In this document: positions 49,368 to 62,049 of the stretch, piece after piece
How the letters are laid out: each line of letters starts with the position of its first letter
How positions within the stretch are numbered: the first letter of the stretch is position 1
Source of the DNA: Erpobdella octoculata
Taxonomy: Eukaryota > Annelida > Clitellata > Hirudinida > Erpobdellidae
Assembly (NCBI GenBank): GCA_963978895.1
Contig: OZ022240.1
Location: 19,517,483-19,581,482 of the forward strand
DNA length: 64,000 bases
Reading direction: 5' to 3'
The notes under the pieces: generated by a model
What the model was told of the DNA's origin: nothing
Database searches by the model: none
The model's input: the letters and a program-made list of their open reading frames with translations, nothing else
Made by a program: the position numbers and the translations under genes

Positions 49368-52300
49368 ATGAAAAATCAAGGAAGCGGCGGAATAAATTTT
49401 TTTTCCTTAGGATCTCGAGTTCTTGTTGGCGAAAAAACCCAAGTGCCAGGAACTCTCAGGTTTTTAGGTGCGGTTCATTTTGTAGAAGGGGTTTGGTGCG
49501 GAGTGGAATTAGATGAAGAGGAAGGACTTCACGATGGGCTTGTTCAAGACGTGCGTTACTTTACATGTCCTCCACGAAAGGGTGTGTTTGCACCACTTTC
49601 CAAACTTCGACCTCTTTCAGCTAACAACAACACATTTCGATCAACTAATCACGGAGTTTTGTTTGACTGTCCTTTCGAAACAACAGTCTCAACCATAACT
49701 GAGCCCAACAAAATGTCTCGACTGCCAAGACCTACCTATTTTGCCATTGGAAAATTTGCCGATACATCAGAAGACTCAAAAAGTTTTGAAGCAGAACATT
49801 TTGTTAATGAAAAAGGTAATGGAAATTTAATAAAAAAATCTACAACTTCTAAAAAAGTAACTTTTGATATGGAACCTGAATTTCTTGATGATGATGAATT
49901 GGAAATTAAATGGAAAAAATCAAGATCGGAAAACGATTCTTTGCTCCGTTTTGGAATGGAACGTGAAAATAATAATAACAGTAATAATAATAATAATAAC
50001 AACTGTGAGAAAACACGTAATAGTGCTGAATTAAATTCAATGTATTATAATTCATTGAGAAGAAGACATGATACGAAGAAAGAAATGAAACATCATCCAG
50101 AAAAATTTGTGTCACTATCGTTGGATGCAGTCGAATCCGATTTGAACGACCTGCTGCTGAAAATAGACAAAGAAATTTCAAACGTAAAAACTCCAGATAC
50201 AGCTGAAATGAGTAACATCATTCCTGATTTCTTCCCGGAAGAAAATCAAAACATTAAATCTAAACGGGAAAACGAAAATCGTGTTCAACCACAAATCGAC
50301 GAGGCAGTTATGATTTCGATCGAAGAAGCAGGTAAACTGCAGGTGAAACATTTAGACGATGAATCAAACAACGACATAACGATTTTAACCGGCTCGCCTT
50401 CTTTTAGATTGGCTCAGACTGCTATGGTGCAGTACGCCGAGCTGTTGAAAGCTTCGCAAGCTGGTTTGGTAGCTCAGAAATCGAGATATCAAAATGAGCA
50501 GCCGTTTCGAATTGTTAGGAGCATGTCGTCCAGCACAAGCGACGGCTTTTGCCGCAACTCGGAAAACAAAGAAATTGCAAGCGTAGACAAGCAGAAGGTT
50601 GAGAGAGAAAATTCTGAATCTATAAAATCTTCAACGGAAGATCTTTATGAAATATTTGAAGGTGAAGACTTGCCCACTTTAAAAACTTTACCGGAAGATG
50701 AGCCACTCATTTCTGATACCAAACGGTGTCATTATTCAAAGAAGAAAAAAGACACTGATGATGTGTGCAATTTCTTAGATAGTTTGCTGAAAAGTGGACA
50801 AGAACTGGAGAAATGGCTTGAAATTTCAGTGGCTGCTGATGACCAATGCCCAGACAAAACTGTTACTTCTCTATTTAAAGAAGAAGAAAATATACTTTCT
50901 ACATATACCAATGAATCTACAGCACTTCTAAATCAAGAAAATTCAGAAGATGCCTGGAATAAAATTATTGACAGTGTTTTAAATTCCACTGATTTGAGCA
51001 AAAAATCTATGAACGTTCTTTCAGATTCAATTAACATTTTTGAAATGAGTTCAAAAGACCGACCTCTTTCCTACGTATCAACAGCCGACAGCAATGATAC
51101 TGGTTAGGATATCAAATGCTTACATATCAAACTAACAACAAACAAGCACTTTTGAGTTTCTTCTTTTGTCTTTAATTAAAATTATTTATAACAGCAATTT
51201 TCATTTAATTGAACTTTATTGAAAATTAAAATGTTCTTTGATAATCTCTTCTGAAGAATTGTTTAATCACACACAATAAAACACAGTAGCCTGGTTAAAC
51301 TTTTACGAGATGCCATTTAATGCTTTCATTCGCATTAAGCAGAAAATAATTTTTTAATAATTTTTTCCATTTTGTTTCAATGAAATTGAAGAAATAAAAC
51401 TATGCAAAAGTAATTTTTATGGAGAAATCAGAAAATAAATTATCATGATCCTTCTGAAGCATTCATAGATTCTAGAAATGTTTTAATATTTCAATTTTAC
51501 ATTTTTTCACTAAATAAGTTTTTTAAAAGATTTATCAAAGACATAATGTTTTTTTCTACTCTTTGACGCAATTCATTTTTTCTTGAAAATTAATTTTGAA
51601 AATCAATTCTAAAAGTTATTGATTTGAATAATTGAGTTTTCGATTTTTTTCAGGATGCCCAATGGAGTTTGATTGTGATGATTTGATGAAATCATTCAAT
51701 CTGGAAACAAGTCTCATAAATATTGACGCAACTTCAGACAGTCTTCTACTGGAAGAATCGTGGAGTGATATTTTTAAAAATGAAGTAGACCTTCAAGATC
51801 TTAATTTAATTGAAAAATCAGTTCCTGATAATCTCGATTCCGACGTTAATGAATCGATTGCAGATGATCCAGTTAGCGCTGATATTTTAATTAATGACAG
51901 ATTAATGAATTTAAATTACTGTCCACAGAATTTGATTGCGCCATATTTTGTCAGTTTGAATGAAGCACAAGAAAATAATAGTCCAACTCTTTTCTCCGAT
52001 GCCACTGAAATGGCAAACAGAAATTTAACAAATTTTGATAAAGAAAAATTGGAAGGTAATTCTGCAAATCAGCTACTTTTAAATGAAGAAATTGATATAT
52101 TGCTAGATTTCGGATCTAACCCAAATCAAGGTTCTACAGAGGACTGTGTGCCGAATTTGATTGAAGATGCCATTTCTGACTCTCAAAAAGCCAACGCAAG
52201 TGGTTTGAGCTCAACTCCAAGCAGCAGTTTTTCAAGTTTTTGTTCAAGTCAAAAAGATCAAAACTTTTCTATGATGCATGATGTTTTACAAGAAAACGAA

Positions 52301-53476
52301 TTCTTCGAGGTAAATCAAAACCAAGAATCGGTTGGTAATCTTGGCGTTGATAGTAATGATGCAATCCAAACTTCTGAATTGCTGGTTACCAAGTCTGCAG
52401 AAGTCCAACCAAATGCTCCGAAAATAGAACAATTATTAAACAATGAAAATTTGGAAAAGAAAGTAGTTAAAAATCAATGTGTATCAAATAACGATAACGT
52501 GCAACAAATTCAACAAAAAAGCCATGCAGCAACATTCTCCCCATGTGAGTCGTTAGAGCGTGAAATCATTAATGAACGAAAAATAACTTGTGGTTTAAAA
52601 ACCCAAATTTCAAAAATAGAGAAAAATTTTGAAAACCAACCGTCAAAGTTTAAAGTTAATTCTAAACTAGAAATTGCTTCGCAAAAAAAATCTGAACCAA
52701 ATTCAAATACTTCCTGCAAAGTTTTGACTTCTTTTGGTCAAGCCGCGAAGTCTCATGTTAATAATTCATTCAAGCAAACTAAGACTAAAACACAGCCGCC
52801 AAACATGACAGATTCACAAAGCAGTAGCATTACAAGTGATGCAAGTACCAAAAAAGCAAGTACACCATTTAAAGATAGTAATTTGTCAAAGTTAAATTTC
52901 GCTAAGCATGTCCCTGTCGCAGCAATTAGCGCTCCAAAAACGGTCAGTTCTTCTTTACCTTTACAACGCAAAGAAAAACTAATTAAATACGGAAGAAATT
53001 TAGTGAAAGAAGCAACAGTTGATAACCCAAGTAAAGAAAATTGTAAGAAAATCTTCACCGAGGATAAAAAAGATGCAAAAAACGTCGATCACATAACAAA
53101 GAAACCAAGCAGAAATGTTAGATCAAATGCTGATCAACAAGAAACAAAAGTCAGCTTGAAAATATTTACGAAGAAATTATCACCGTCCGTAAAAATCGAT
53201 GAAAATTCTTCTAAAAATGGATCAAGTGGAAAAAAAATTATTCAAAGAAAAACTTCGGATGTTTTCAAGCCAAGCTTTAAAAATGCGGAAATTACTCAGA
53301 AACTGTCGTCTCTTCCGATCAGACAAAATGTCAACGTCACTGAGAAGAGCACGAAACTTCAAAAAATACAACTTGAATCTCATAAAATTTCTACTTATTC
53401 CAAGGCAATTAAAAATGCAAAAAATACAATGTCAGCATCTGAAGTTGAAAAATCACAAAATGGTCAACAGAAAAAA
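49368..53476 (+). CDS. CAP-Gly domain protein, N-terminal exons (probably of the MTUS-like gene)
   Basis: Two exons, 49368-51102 and 51654-53476. The first ends ACTG|GTTAGG and the second follows TTTTTTTCAG; phase 1 is kept. The ATG at 49368 (AACATGA context) opens directly into the domain. CAP-Gly is at residues 15-82: GSRVLVG, GAVHFVEGVWCGVELDE and RYFTCPPRKGVFAP. The usual GKNDG signature is GLHDG here (53-57). The rest is acidic and Ser/Asn-rich, then Lys/Ser-rich and basic, with no known fold. CAP-Gly domains bind the C-terminal EEY/F of tubulin and EB proteins. Without splicing at 53477 (AAAAAA|GTTAGT) the frame ends at TAA 53504-53506. With it, phase 0 fits the next coding exon at 55690. 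Confidence 0.85.
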
Positions 53477-53559
53477 GTTAGTTTAAAAAAAAATTCTAAC
53501 TTTTAAATTGTTGTTATTGTTGGTATTCATTTTTGCTGCTTTAAGTTTATCATGTTGTC

Positions 53560-53939
53560 AAATTTATGTTTAAATGAATTTATGTTTAAGTAAATTTGTA
53601 TTTAAATAAATGAATGTTCAAGTAAATTTAAATTTGGAATGAAAGTAGATCTCAAAAAGTAGAAAAATATAAAATAGTTTCTAATTAAAACAAATGTTTT
53701 TATTAAAAAACTTTTCACTTCAAAAGTGCCTATGTGCAAACATCAAAAGTTATTGCGTAACAAATTCAAATTTAGTTTACGTAACAAAGTTTGAAGGTTT
53801 CAAGCAACTTTTAACAAATCTAATTTGCGTTTTATGGGAAAAAAGAACGTAGGAGGGAGAGGAAGAAAGAAAAGGAGCGGGGTGGGAAAGCGAGTGGGAG
53901 CGGAGAGCAAGCGGGAGAGCAAGCGGGAAAAGAAACGAA

Positions 53940-53975
<36 letters not shown>

Positions 53976-54140
53976 CAATAGAAAAACCCCTAAAAATCCT
54001 GGGCAACCCCGGTTAACCCCGATTGTATTTAAATAAATGTATATGAAAGTAAATTCATGTTTAAGTAAATTTATGTTTAAGAAAGTTTTTGTTTAAGTAA
54101 ATGTATGTTTAAGTAAATTTAAGTTTAAGTAAGTTTATGT
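53560..54140. repeat. Diverged ATGTTTAAGTAAATTT minisatellite split by a Helitron fragment
   Basis: Units of about 16 bases around GTTTAAGTAAATTTATG occur at 53565-53635 and again at 54024-54140. Between them lies the Helitron B fragment. Confidence 0.6.
53825..54016 (+). mobile_element. Helitron-like family B, degenerate 3' part
   Basis: Purine-rich GGGAAAGCGAGTGGGAGC units, a GA-dinucleotide run, then AAAAACCCCTAAAAATCCTG and a decayed hairpin (GGGCAACCCCGG). The final CTAG is mutated. Confidence 0.6.
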
Positions 54141-54499
54141 TCGCTTTGAATTTTTTTTATTTTTGTTGAATTATGTTATTTTGCTCATAATATTAAAATA
54201 TTTTTAAGTTCAGAAATATGCCTACCAAACAAAAAAGAAATTGCTATACTTTAACATTTTTTATATAGTCTACTAGCTGGGTTACCAGAATTTGCTTGTT
54301 TTTTCCACAAGCTTTCAAGTATTTTTATTTATCTGTTGATTGCTTAGAATTGTTTAATCAATTTTTAACAAACTTCACGACAAACTTTCAGCATTTAGCT
54401 TTATTTATTTTTTTTCTGTTTTTTGCCTTCTTTCTTTTTCTATCAAGCTTTAGAAAAAATTTTCAAAGATTTATAATTTTTTGAACAAAATAAATGGAA

Positions 54500-55523
54500 C
54501 CATCCATCCATCCGTTTGTCCGTCCATCCGTCCGTCTGTCCGTCCGTCCGTCCATCCGTCCATCCGTCCATCCGTCCATCCGTCCATCCGTCCATCCGTC
54601 CATCCGTCCATCCGTCCATCCGTCCATCCGTCCATCCGTCCATCCGTCCATCCGTCCATCCGTCCATCCGTCCATCCGTCCATCCGTCCATCCGTCCATC
54701 CGTCCATCCGTCCATCCGTCCATCCGTCCATCCGTCCATCCGTCCATCCGTCCATCCGTCCATCCGTCCATCCGTCCATCCGTCCATCCGTCCATCCGTC
54801 CATCCGTCCATCCGTCCATCCGTCAATCCGTCCATCCGTCCATCCGTCCATCCGTCCATCCGTCCATCCGTCCATCCGTCCATCCGTCCATCCGTCCATC
54901 CGTCCATCCGTCCATCCGTCCATCCGTCCATCCGTCCATCCGTCCATCCGTCCATCCGTCCATCCGTCCATCCGTCCATCCGTCCATCCGTCCATCCGTC
55001 CATCCGTCCATCCGTCCATCCGTCCATCCGTCCATCCGTCCATCCGTCCATCCGTCCATCCGTCCATCCGTCCATCCGTCCATCCGTCCATCCGTCCATC
55101 CGTCCATCCGTCCATCCGTCCATCCGTCCATCCGTCCATCCGTCCATCCGTCCATCCGTCCATCCGTCCATCCGTCCATCCGTCCATCCGTCCATCCGTC
55201 CATCCGTCCATCCGTCCATCCGTCCATCCGTCCATCCGTCCATCCGTCCATCCGTCCATCCGTCCATCCGTCCATCCGTCCATCCGTCCATCCGTCCATC
55301 CGTCCATCCGTCCATCCGTCCATCCGTCCATCCGTCCATCCGTCCATCCGTCCATCCGTCCATCCGTCCATCCGTCCATCCGTCCATCCGTCCATCCGTC
55401 CATCCGTCCATCCGTCCATCCGTCCATCCGTCCATCCGTCCATCCGTCCATCCGTCCATCCGTCCATCCGTCCATCCGTCCATCCATCCATCCATCCATC
55501 CATCCATCCATCCATCCATCCAT
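54500..55523. repeat. (CCATCCGT)n octanucleotide array
   Basis: About 120 units of 8 bases with one visible substitution near 54825, closing in (CCAT)n. It lies in the putative intron between the CAP-Gly and MTUS-like exons. Long open frames on both strands are repeat translations. Confidence 0.97.
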
Positions 55524-55689
55524 TCATTATTAATAATAATACGTATCTTATATAAGCCTCACTGCTGGTCATGTTTGCTTGTTTGTGAACAAATCTAACC
55601 ATCTGTCATCCAATCAAGTTGGACTTGAAATACTTGATAAAAATGCATTTGATAAAATTTTGAAATTTTCTAAAAACTTGAATTGACAG

Positions 55690-58158
55690 AAACCTGCAAA
55701 TTTGCTATCAAAAAGCGAGGTGAACCAACTGACAGACCAGTTGAACGAGTCTATGATTTTAGCAGGTTTGTTTACAGATGCGACTTTTATATAAATGCCT
55801 TTAAATACCAAATATCTGATACCACAACATTGAATCACACATGCCTTAATACAATTAATAAAAAACTTTAAATACCAAAATGGTAGCAATTATTGAAATT
55901 GTATTTTGTATAACAAGAACAGGTAATAACGTGTTTTTAGGACAAAGCTCTGATATAGATTAATTTTAAACCTGAAAAATTTGAATTTAATTATTGTTGA
56001 TTTATTAAATACATTTTTTTGGAAAATGTCTTAAAGAAAAATTCAGTTTAGAGAATTTTATTTTAATTTTTCTTAGAAGAATGTCTTAAAGAAAAATGCA
56101 GTCTGGAGAAGTTGATGGCTGGCAACGAAAAACAATACAAAGAGAGGGTCACCAAATTTGAAAAAGGACTCGAAGAAAAGTTGGCCTGGCTGAAAAGCGA
56201 TTTAGAAATCAAACACAAAAACTTCGTTCAAGAATGTAAATAATTTGTTTTTATTATCAATAAACAAATGTTAAACATAAATTATTTCTGTGTGCTGGTC
56301 AGTTTTAAAAGTCCTAAAATAAAATAAAATAATTTCTTGACAATTCTTTGATAGAATTAAAGTTCAATATATTTAAAAAAATAACTTACAGATTTAAAGT
56401 ATACTGATTATTTGGATCACGCACAATTACAATATTTTATTTATAAATTAAAATTAAAACTATTAGAAATTGTGTTGCGAACAAACAAGTGCCTATGTAC
56501 TACCATAGAGTACCTACTATAGTTTTTTAGTACTCTATGGTACTACATACCAAATGCTTAAATTGATTAAAATTTTATTAGCAAAGTTACAAATTTTGTT
56601 ATATTGAGATGTATTTTATATTTTTATTAAGTTTTTACATCTGATCAAAATCGGATGCTAAATTTTTATTTAAGTAACCGACAAACATGAAAAAGAATTG
56701 GAATTGCTGCAGCGTCAGTGCAACAGAAAGGTTTACGATTATTTAATTTAATTGTTCCGTTTTTTGTTTCAGAAAGTAGTTTAAATTTTTTTGTTGCAAA
56801 AGATATTCAAATGTGTTATTTTATAAGGTAGCAATATGTTTCAAGTAAGTTATACAGCTCAAAAGTTTTATGACCAAAGCTTTAATTTTATGTTTTATTT
56901 GTTTTTATTTAATTAGACTGAAGACTTGATGAAAGTGTTGGACCAAGCCACAGAAATATATGAAAAGGACATCGCTTCTCTGAGAGAAGAGAATGAGAAC
57001 ACCATTGAAGGTTTGAAAACATAAACTTTAAATAAGGTCCATCAGTGCGGTATCTATACTGGTCCTAAACGCTGAAAAAGTGACAAGGACTTTAATAAAC
57101 AACAACAACAACGGTATCTATATATTTGGCTGAGAACTAACATAATAACACTCAAATTGAATTATTTAAAATTTTAGTGATGAGCCTGGATAACAAACAA
57201 CCAAATAGTAGTTATATCAATTTTCATCTTTAACAAAACTTCATGTAGGATATCAGATAATGTTTATTTGGTGAACATCTGACTTCTGTTTTTTCTCAGT
57301 ATTTTGCTTCTATACAGCAAATTTATGACAGACTTTATTGGCCAGATAACGTGCAGCATTCAAGGCTATTTTTACAAACTCTTATTTAGGTTACAATCTT
57401 TGTTTGTGTGTGTTTGTTTCTCTGTACGCAAATCTTGCAAGTAAAATTTAACCAGCTTTTTGACTAGCTAGGAAGCTGAAACCTTCAGCATAGCTTTATA
57501 TTGGATGACAATACATGATTCAATTAAAAAAGAGTTTGTGTTGAAAAACTCGTTTTTTTCTTCACTTGTTTTGTTTGTACACGCTTTTGTCCGCTGAATT
57601 TCGAGACAAAGTTTTTAATCACATTTTGATCCATTTTCCAGTATGCTTTGATCTGAAATTTGAAGTATATTTCGGATACCTTAACAGTATTAACTTTAAA
57701 AATTGTTAATTACATTTTAAAATAGTATACGCGATTTGTAAAATAAATTTAAATAATTTTTTAATTAACAATTTTTACCTTTTAGTTTTTTACTGCCATC
57801 TAGTGAGTGTATTGGAACTTTAGTCACCGAAGTATATGATTAATTTTAAAACAACAAATAAATTTAGTTTGTAGGTTTAAATAATATCCGTTAGACCTTT
57901 AAAAATTTAAATTCAAACAAAATTATATTGTTGTACTAATGTATTGAATGCAAGTGTATATCTATCAGGTCTATTACAGTTTGGCGCCCGTAAAAATAAA
58001 TAAATGTTTTCCTACAGACAGCTATATCAGTCTTAAAACACCTAGTGTAAAGGACTATAAACTATCGTAAAAAATAACAATTGTGTACTTGGTTCGGCAA
58101 TACATATACTAAAATTGATGCATGCAAGCTTTCCAAAGTGAGTGAGTTAGTTATGAGC

Positions 58159-58196
<38 letters not shown>

Positions 58197-61100
58197 TAAG
58201 AAAATTGAACATCTATAATTTTAAAAAGAAAAAAAGAATATAAATAATAATTTATACAAATTAAAAATAAGCTTATATAAAATGCTCTAAAAAGTACAAA
58301 ATAAATTGTAAATATAAAAGCGTGGGGTGCTTTCTTTTGCACTCCTACAATTGCAACGATTGGATCTCACGCTTTTATAATTTATTTTTTACTTTTAGAG
58401 CAATTTATGAAAGCATGTTTTTAAGTTTTTTAAATAATTTTTATTTTAAAATCTCTCCCCCATGTCAACCAACGCTAGTTTTTGTGTCTTTTCTATCTTT
58501 TTTTAGAACCATCTCGAGCATATGAATTATTGGCGGATAATGAATCTTTAAAAAAACGAAATGTTCTTGGATAGTATGCGTTTTGGAGTTGCAATTGCAA
58601 GAATGATATCTAATTTTGAAGTCATGAGGGTTGTGTTTTACCTAGTCAAACCAAATGTATCTAAACGTTCTAAATTTGCAACTTGTCAAAAGCAAAAGCT
58701 AGAAGCTAACTTTTTGTTGTAGTTTTCAGAGAGCTCCACTTACTTCGGCTTTAAATCAAGTGCTGGCTTAAAATAATTTTCGGAAGTAGCCACTACTAAT
58801 TTACAAATCTTAAAAGGACCAATAATTTTGACCCAATATACTCTCAGCAGCTAATAAAGTTGTTTGTGTATATGGGGCAGTCAGTCTTCCATCTTTATCT
58901 TCATTACTAGAAGAACTCGCTTATGATTTTATTATTTCAACAGAGCTTAAGAAAAAAAATGATGAAAATCTACAAAAACTAAATACGGAATTTGAAGCCT
59001 CAATGAAAAATATAGAGGTAAACATTCTTGTATTAGAATTTAAATAAATTTCTGCTTAAGCTCATGCATCATGTTAAAATTATAACTTAATAAGATCGTT
59101 TTGTTAAATAGCTATGATTTAATGTATGCATATCTTCCCACATGTTAAACAAAATCTTAAATTTTTCAAGGACAAAATTTCTGAGCTGCAAATCAAGCTT
59201 GATGAATCAAAATGTCAAGAAAAAGTCTGCCTCGACGCATCGAGACTTGATAGAGACTTGAGACAACAAGCGCTTCTTGAAATAGACAGTCTTGAAGTAG
59301 TGGTTGAAACTAAGAACAAGGAACTGAAGAAACTGAGATTTCAAAACTCCTGTTTGGAAGAAAAGGTTATATAAAATAATTTTAAAAATTATGTAGATTT
59401 TAGAAAATTTTCAAAGATTTATATATTCAAAATATACATTTTGGTAGTATTTAGGAAATGTGCTAAAACGAAACTGTTCTTCAATTTTAATAATTAATTT
59501 CTAACGTTTCCCAGGTCCAAGAAATTCCTCAATTAAAAGAAAAATTGATTTCATTGATAAGACAAGTCGAACATCTGGAGTCTATTATTGCTTCAAAGAC
59601 GGAAAATGAAAAGTAACTAGTTTTCATTTTAATTTATCATGTATTTTTTTTAAATTGTTGATTAATAAAATAGTACAAATTGTTAATTGGAATACATTTT
59701 AACTTAAACCAATTTGGTATAACCTATGATTTCTTACGGATTAATGTCAAAAGGGCAAAAATAAAAAAGCAAATGAAAAAAAATTGAACAGGGTGAAAAT
59801 AAAAATGGCGCACAGCAAAAAAGGCAACAATAATATTGTATTATTTTTTTAATGCACACCATGTTGATAATGTTTTAAATTTAATACTGGCGGAGTTACC
59901 AGGCGTTGCTCGGGATTTTCAGAGGTTTTTTAACGTTTTCTCTCTTGCTCCCGTTCCTTTCTCGCTTGCTTTCCCGCTCCAGGTCGCTTAAATTTTGTCT
60001 AAATTTTAGATAATTATTTTACAAGCTTTTATTTAAGTTATAATCTCTGTGTGTGTTTGTGTCTGTGTGTCTTTCTCTGTACGCAAATCTTGCAAGTAAA
60101 ATTTAACCAGGTTTTTGATTGGCTAGGAAGCTGAAATTTTCAGCATAGCTTTATATTGGATGACAATACATGATTCAATTAAAAAAAAAAAACTTAATTT
60201 GAACATCTTTCGTATTTATAAGTCGAGTGTATTTGAAGTAAAAATTTGTGTTGACAAACTCGTTCTGTCCTTTACTTGTTTTCTTTTCTCTCTTTTTCTT
60301 TCTCATACACACACCAAATAATAAATAGCATGATTTTTAAACTGCTGAGAACATTTTTCTTAATGAAGACTATCTCAAGGCTAGATTGTGTTCAAATAGC
60401 TTCAGCGATTCGGATGTGAATTCCGAGAACACACAAATCCATATTGTTTTTCAAAAACATGACGGAACACAAGCAACTACGATAATTTAAGATACTAGAA
60501 AGTTAACCTTGTCACGGTGTAGCGGTGTATGTAACGTAGCACAAAAAAACTGCTAGTTGGTGGTAAGTTGTGGGTGGCGAGCGCGTCAAATTGAGAGGAA
60601 AAAAAGTGAGCGAGAAAGCGAGAACAAAAAAAGAGAAAGAAAACTAGAAAAAGAGAATGAAAAAAAGAACCAAAGAATAGAAAACGAAAAAAGAGAGAGA
60701 CAGGCAGACAGATTGAGAGAGGGAGAGAAAGAGAGAGGAAGAGAGAAAGAAAGAAAAAAAGAGGGGGAGAAAAAAAGAGAGTCAAGGCAATGGCGGTTAT
60801 CTCAACTTTTTATATTAAAACTTAAAACGTTATCAACACTGTGGGCATTTAAAACATACTTATGCAATTTTATTATTTTTTTATTGTGCGCCTTTTCATT
60901 TTTGCCTTTATTACCGTGCGATTTTTTTGCATTCGCATTTTTGATAGGATACAATTTTTATTATACAATTTTTTTAACTTGACTTCTCTGTCAGTTGTCA
61001 AAATATTTGAATTGATTTTTCACCAACTTTTATACATGTTTAAATTTTGAAACTTTCAGCGTAGACTTGAGCAACCAACCAAACAAATATTTAATAGTTT

Positions 61101-61597
61101 CCAAAGCAATTTATTCATTAATTTAAATAATTTTAAAATTTATTTTTCAACGCATTTAATATTATTTCCTAGATGGGGCTAGCGTCATTTAAATAAGCTT
61201 TTAGGTAATCAAGACTATGACAAAACTTATTAAAATGTTGACTAAAGTATTTACATGAGCAATGGTAAAACTATTAATGCATTTAGAAATCGATTTGCAT
61301 AATTTAACAAAATATAAAAGTGTGTTTTTAAAAAACTTTGTTTTTTAAATTTCATTTGTTTACACTTGTAGACAACTGCTAGACAACCAACAAAAGTTAT
61401 TAAAAAGATCACTAGATGGCAGCGAAGCAGTAAGAAAGCTGTCGATGAACAATGAGGAACTTATGTGGAAACTGAGCCGAAGTGATGTGGGTCCATCAAT
61501 GATGTTTGAATCAAAATTTCTTCTTTCACCTTCCAAGTCACCACTGTCAACTCCATCATCACCTTCTTTCACAGGCAAACCAATAAACTCTGAATAA
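55690..61597 (+). CDS. MTUS1/MTUS2-like coiled-coil exons (C-terminal part of the CAP-Gly gene)
   Basis: Exons, all plus strand: 55690-55765, 56077-56235, 56675-56730, 56917-57010, 58507-58562 (borders unsure), 58946-59017 (start unsure), 59171-59365, 59515-59612, 61372-61597. Splice phases agree throughout except at the unsure pair. The product is almost entirely coiled coil (LLSKSEVNQLTDQLNES, EKGLEEKLAWLKSDLEIKHK, LEVVVETKNKELKKLR). The end, RKLSMNNEELMWKLSRSD followed by a Ser/Pro tail (SPSKSPLSTPSSPSF), strongly resembles the C-terminus of the vertebrate microtubule-associated MTUS1/ATIP and MTUS2 proteins. No start codon is needed if it continues from 53476. The alternative is a separate MTUS gene with an unseen first exon. 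An AATAAA lies at about 61764. Confidence 0.8.
57378..57556 (+). repeat. Interspersed repeat, copy 1 of a pair
   Basis: TCTCTGTACGCAAATCTTGC, AAGTAAAATTTAACCAG and AGCATAGCTTTATATTGGAT are shared with 60023-60270 at high identity. Type unknown; intronic. Confidence 0.7.
58015..58076 (+). repeat. LINE/SINE-tail-like repeat, short copy
   Basis: ATCAGTCTTAAAACACCTAG followed by TGTAAAGGACTATAAACTAT, the same end as 6437-6612 and 33125-33292. Confidence 0.6.
58159..58193. repeat. (TA)n dinucleotide repeat
   Basis: Short TA tract in an intron. Confidence 0.9.
59887..59990 (-). mobile_element. Helitron-like family B, 3' part
   Basis: On the minus strand it reads towards a decayed hairpin (CCCGAGCAACGCCTGG) and a mutated terminus (CCAG in place of CTAG). 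The rest is purine-rich GCGACCTGGAGCGGGAAAGC. Intronic, antisense to the MTUS-like exons. Confidence 0.55.
60023..60270 (+). repeat. Interspersed repeat, copy 2 of a pair
   Basis: Matches 57378-57556; it also carries GTGTTGACAAACTCGTTC, matching GTGTTGAAAAACTCGTTT in the first copy, after a longer internal insertion. Confidence 0.7.
60590..60785. repeat. Purine-rich (GAGA/GAAA) low-complexity tract
   Basis: About 200 bases almost entirely of A and G. It may be the decayed interior of a Helitron B copy, but no terminus is visible. Confidence 0.6.
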
Positions 61598-61971
61598 CTA
61601 TTTTTATAAACAGCTCAAGTTTCTATTTTATAAGCTGTTTTTGTTAAATTATTAAAATTGTATAAATATCGAAAATATTTTTTTTTAATTTTCATAGAAA
61701 CAAAAAATTTCCTGCACAAGTTTTTCAATCTTTCATAGAAAAATTAAATTACATAAAATTAAATAAAACTTGTTAATCTCATGTTACCAGTGAACCATTT
61801 CAACATAGGAATTTAATATTCAAAGTTGAAATAAATTAAACCGATATTTGATTGTAATCTGTATGCCTATACATTGTTGATAAGTTTAAACATTTTTGAG
61901 TTGTTAAAGTGTTTTTTGCAAGCAAGCACAACAAATTCAAAATTGTCCTATTCCTTGCTGACTTTCTTGAT

Positions 61972-62045
61972 CAGGGGTGGCCAGACTTCATGGCATTAAA
62001 AGCTATTGGATGAAAATGTGAACAAATGGAGAGCCATAATTTTCT
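61972..62045. mobile_element. Possible hAT terminus
   Basis: CAGGGGTGGCCAGACTTCATGG and a following AGAGCC resemble the CAGGGGTGGCCAA-type ends of hAT (Charlie-like) elements. No second end was found. Confidence 0.4.
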
Positions 62046-62049
62046 TTTG

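Noticed and set aside
54443..55602. Long open frames of PSVHPSIR or GWTDGRMD repeats on both strands
   Set aside because: Pure translation of the CCATCCGT array; open in all frames because the unit has no stop.
60495..60982. Open frames over the purine-rich tract
   Set aside because: Low-complexity Lys/Glu/Arg or Phe/Leu/Ser translation of a GA-rich stretch.
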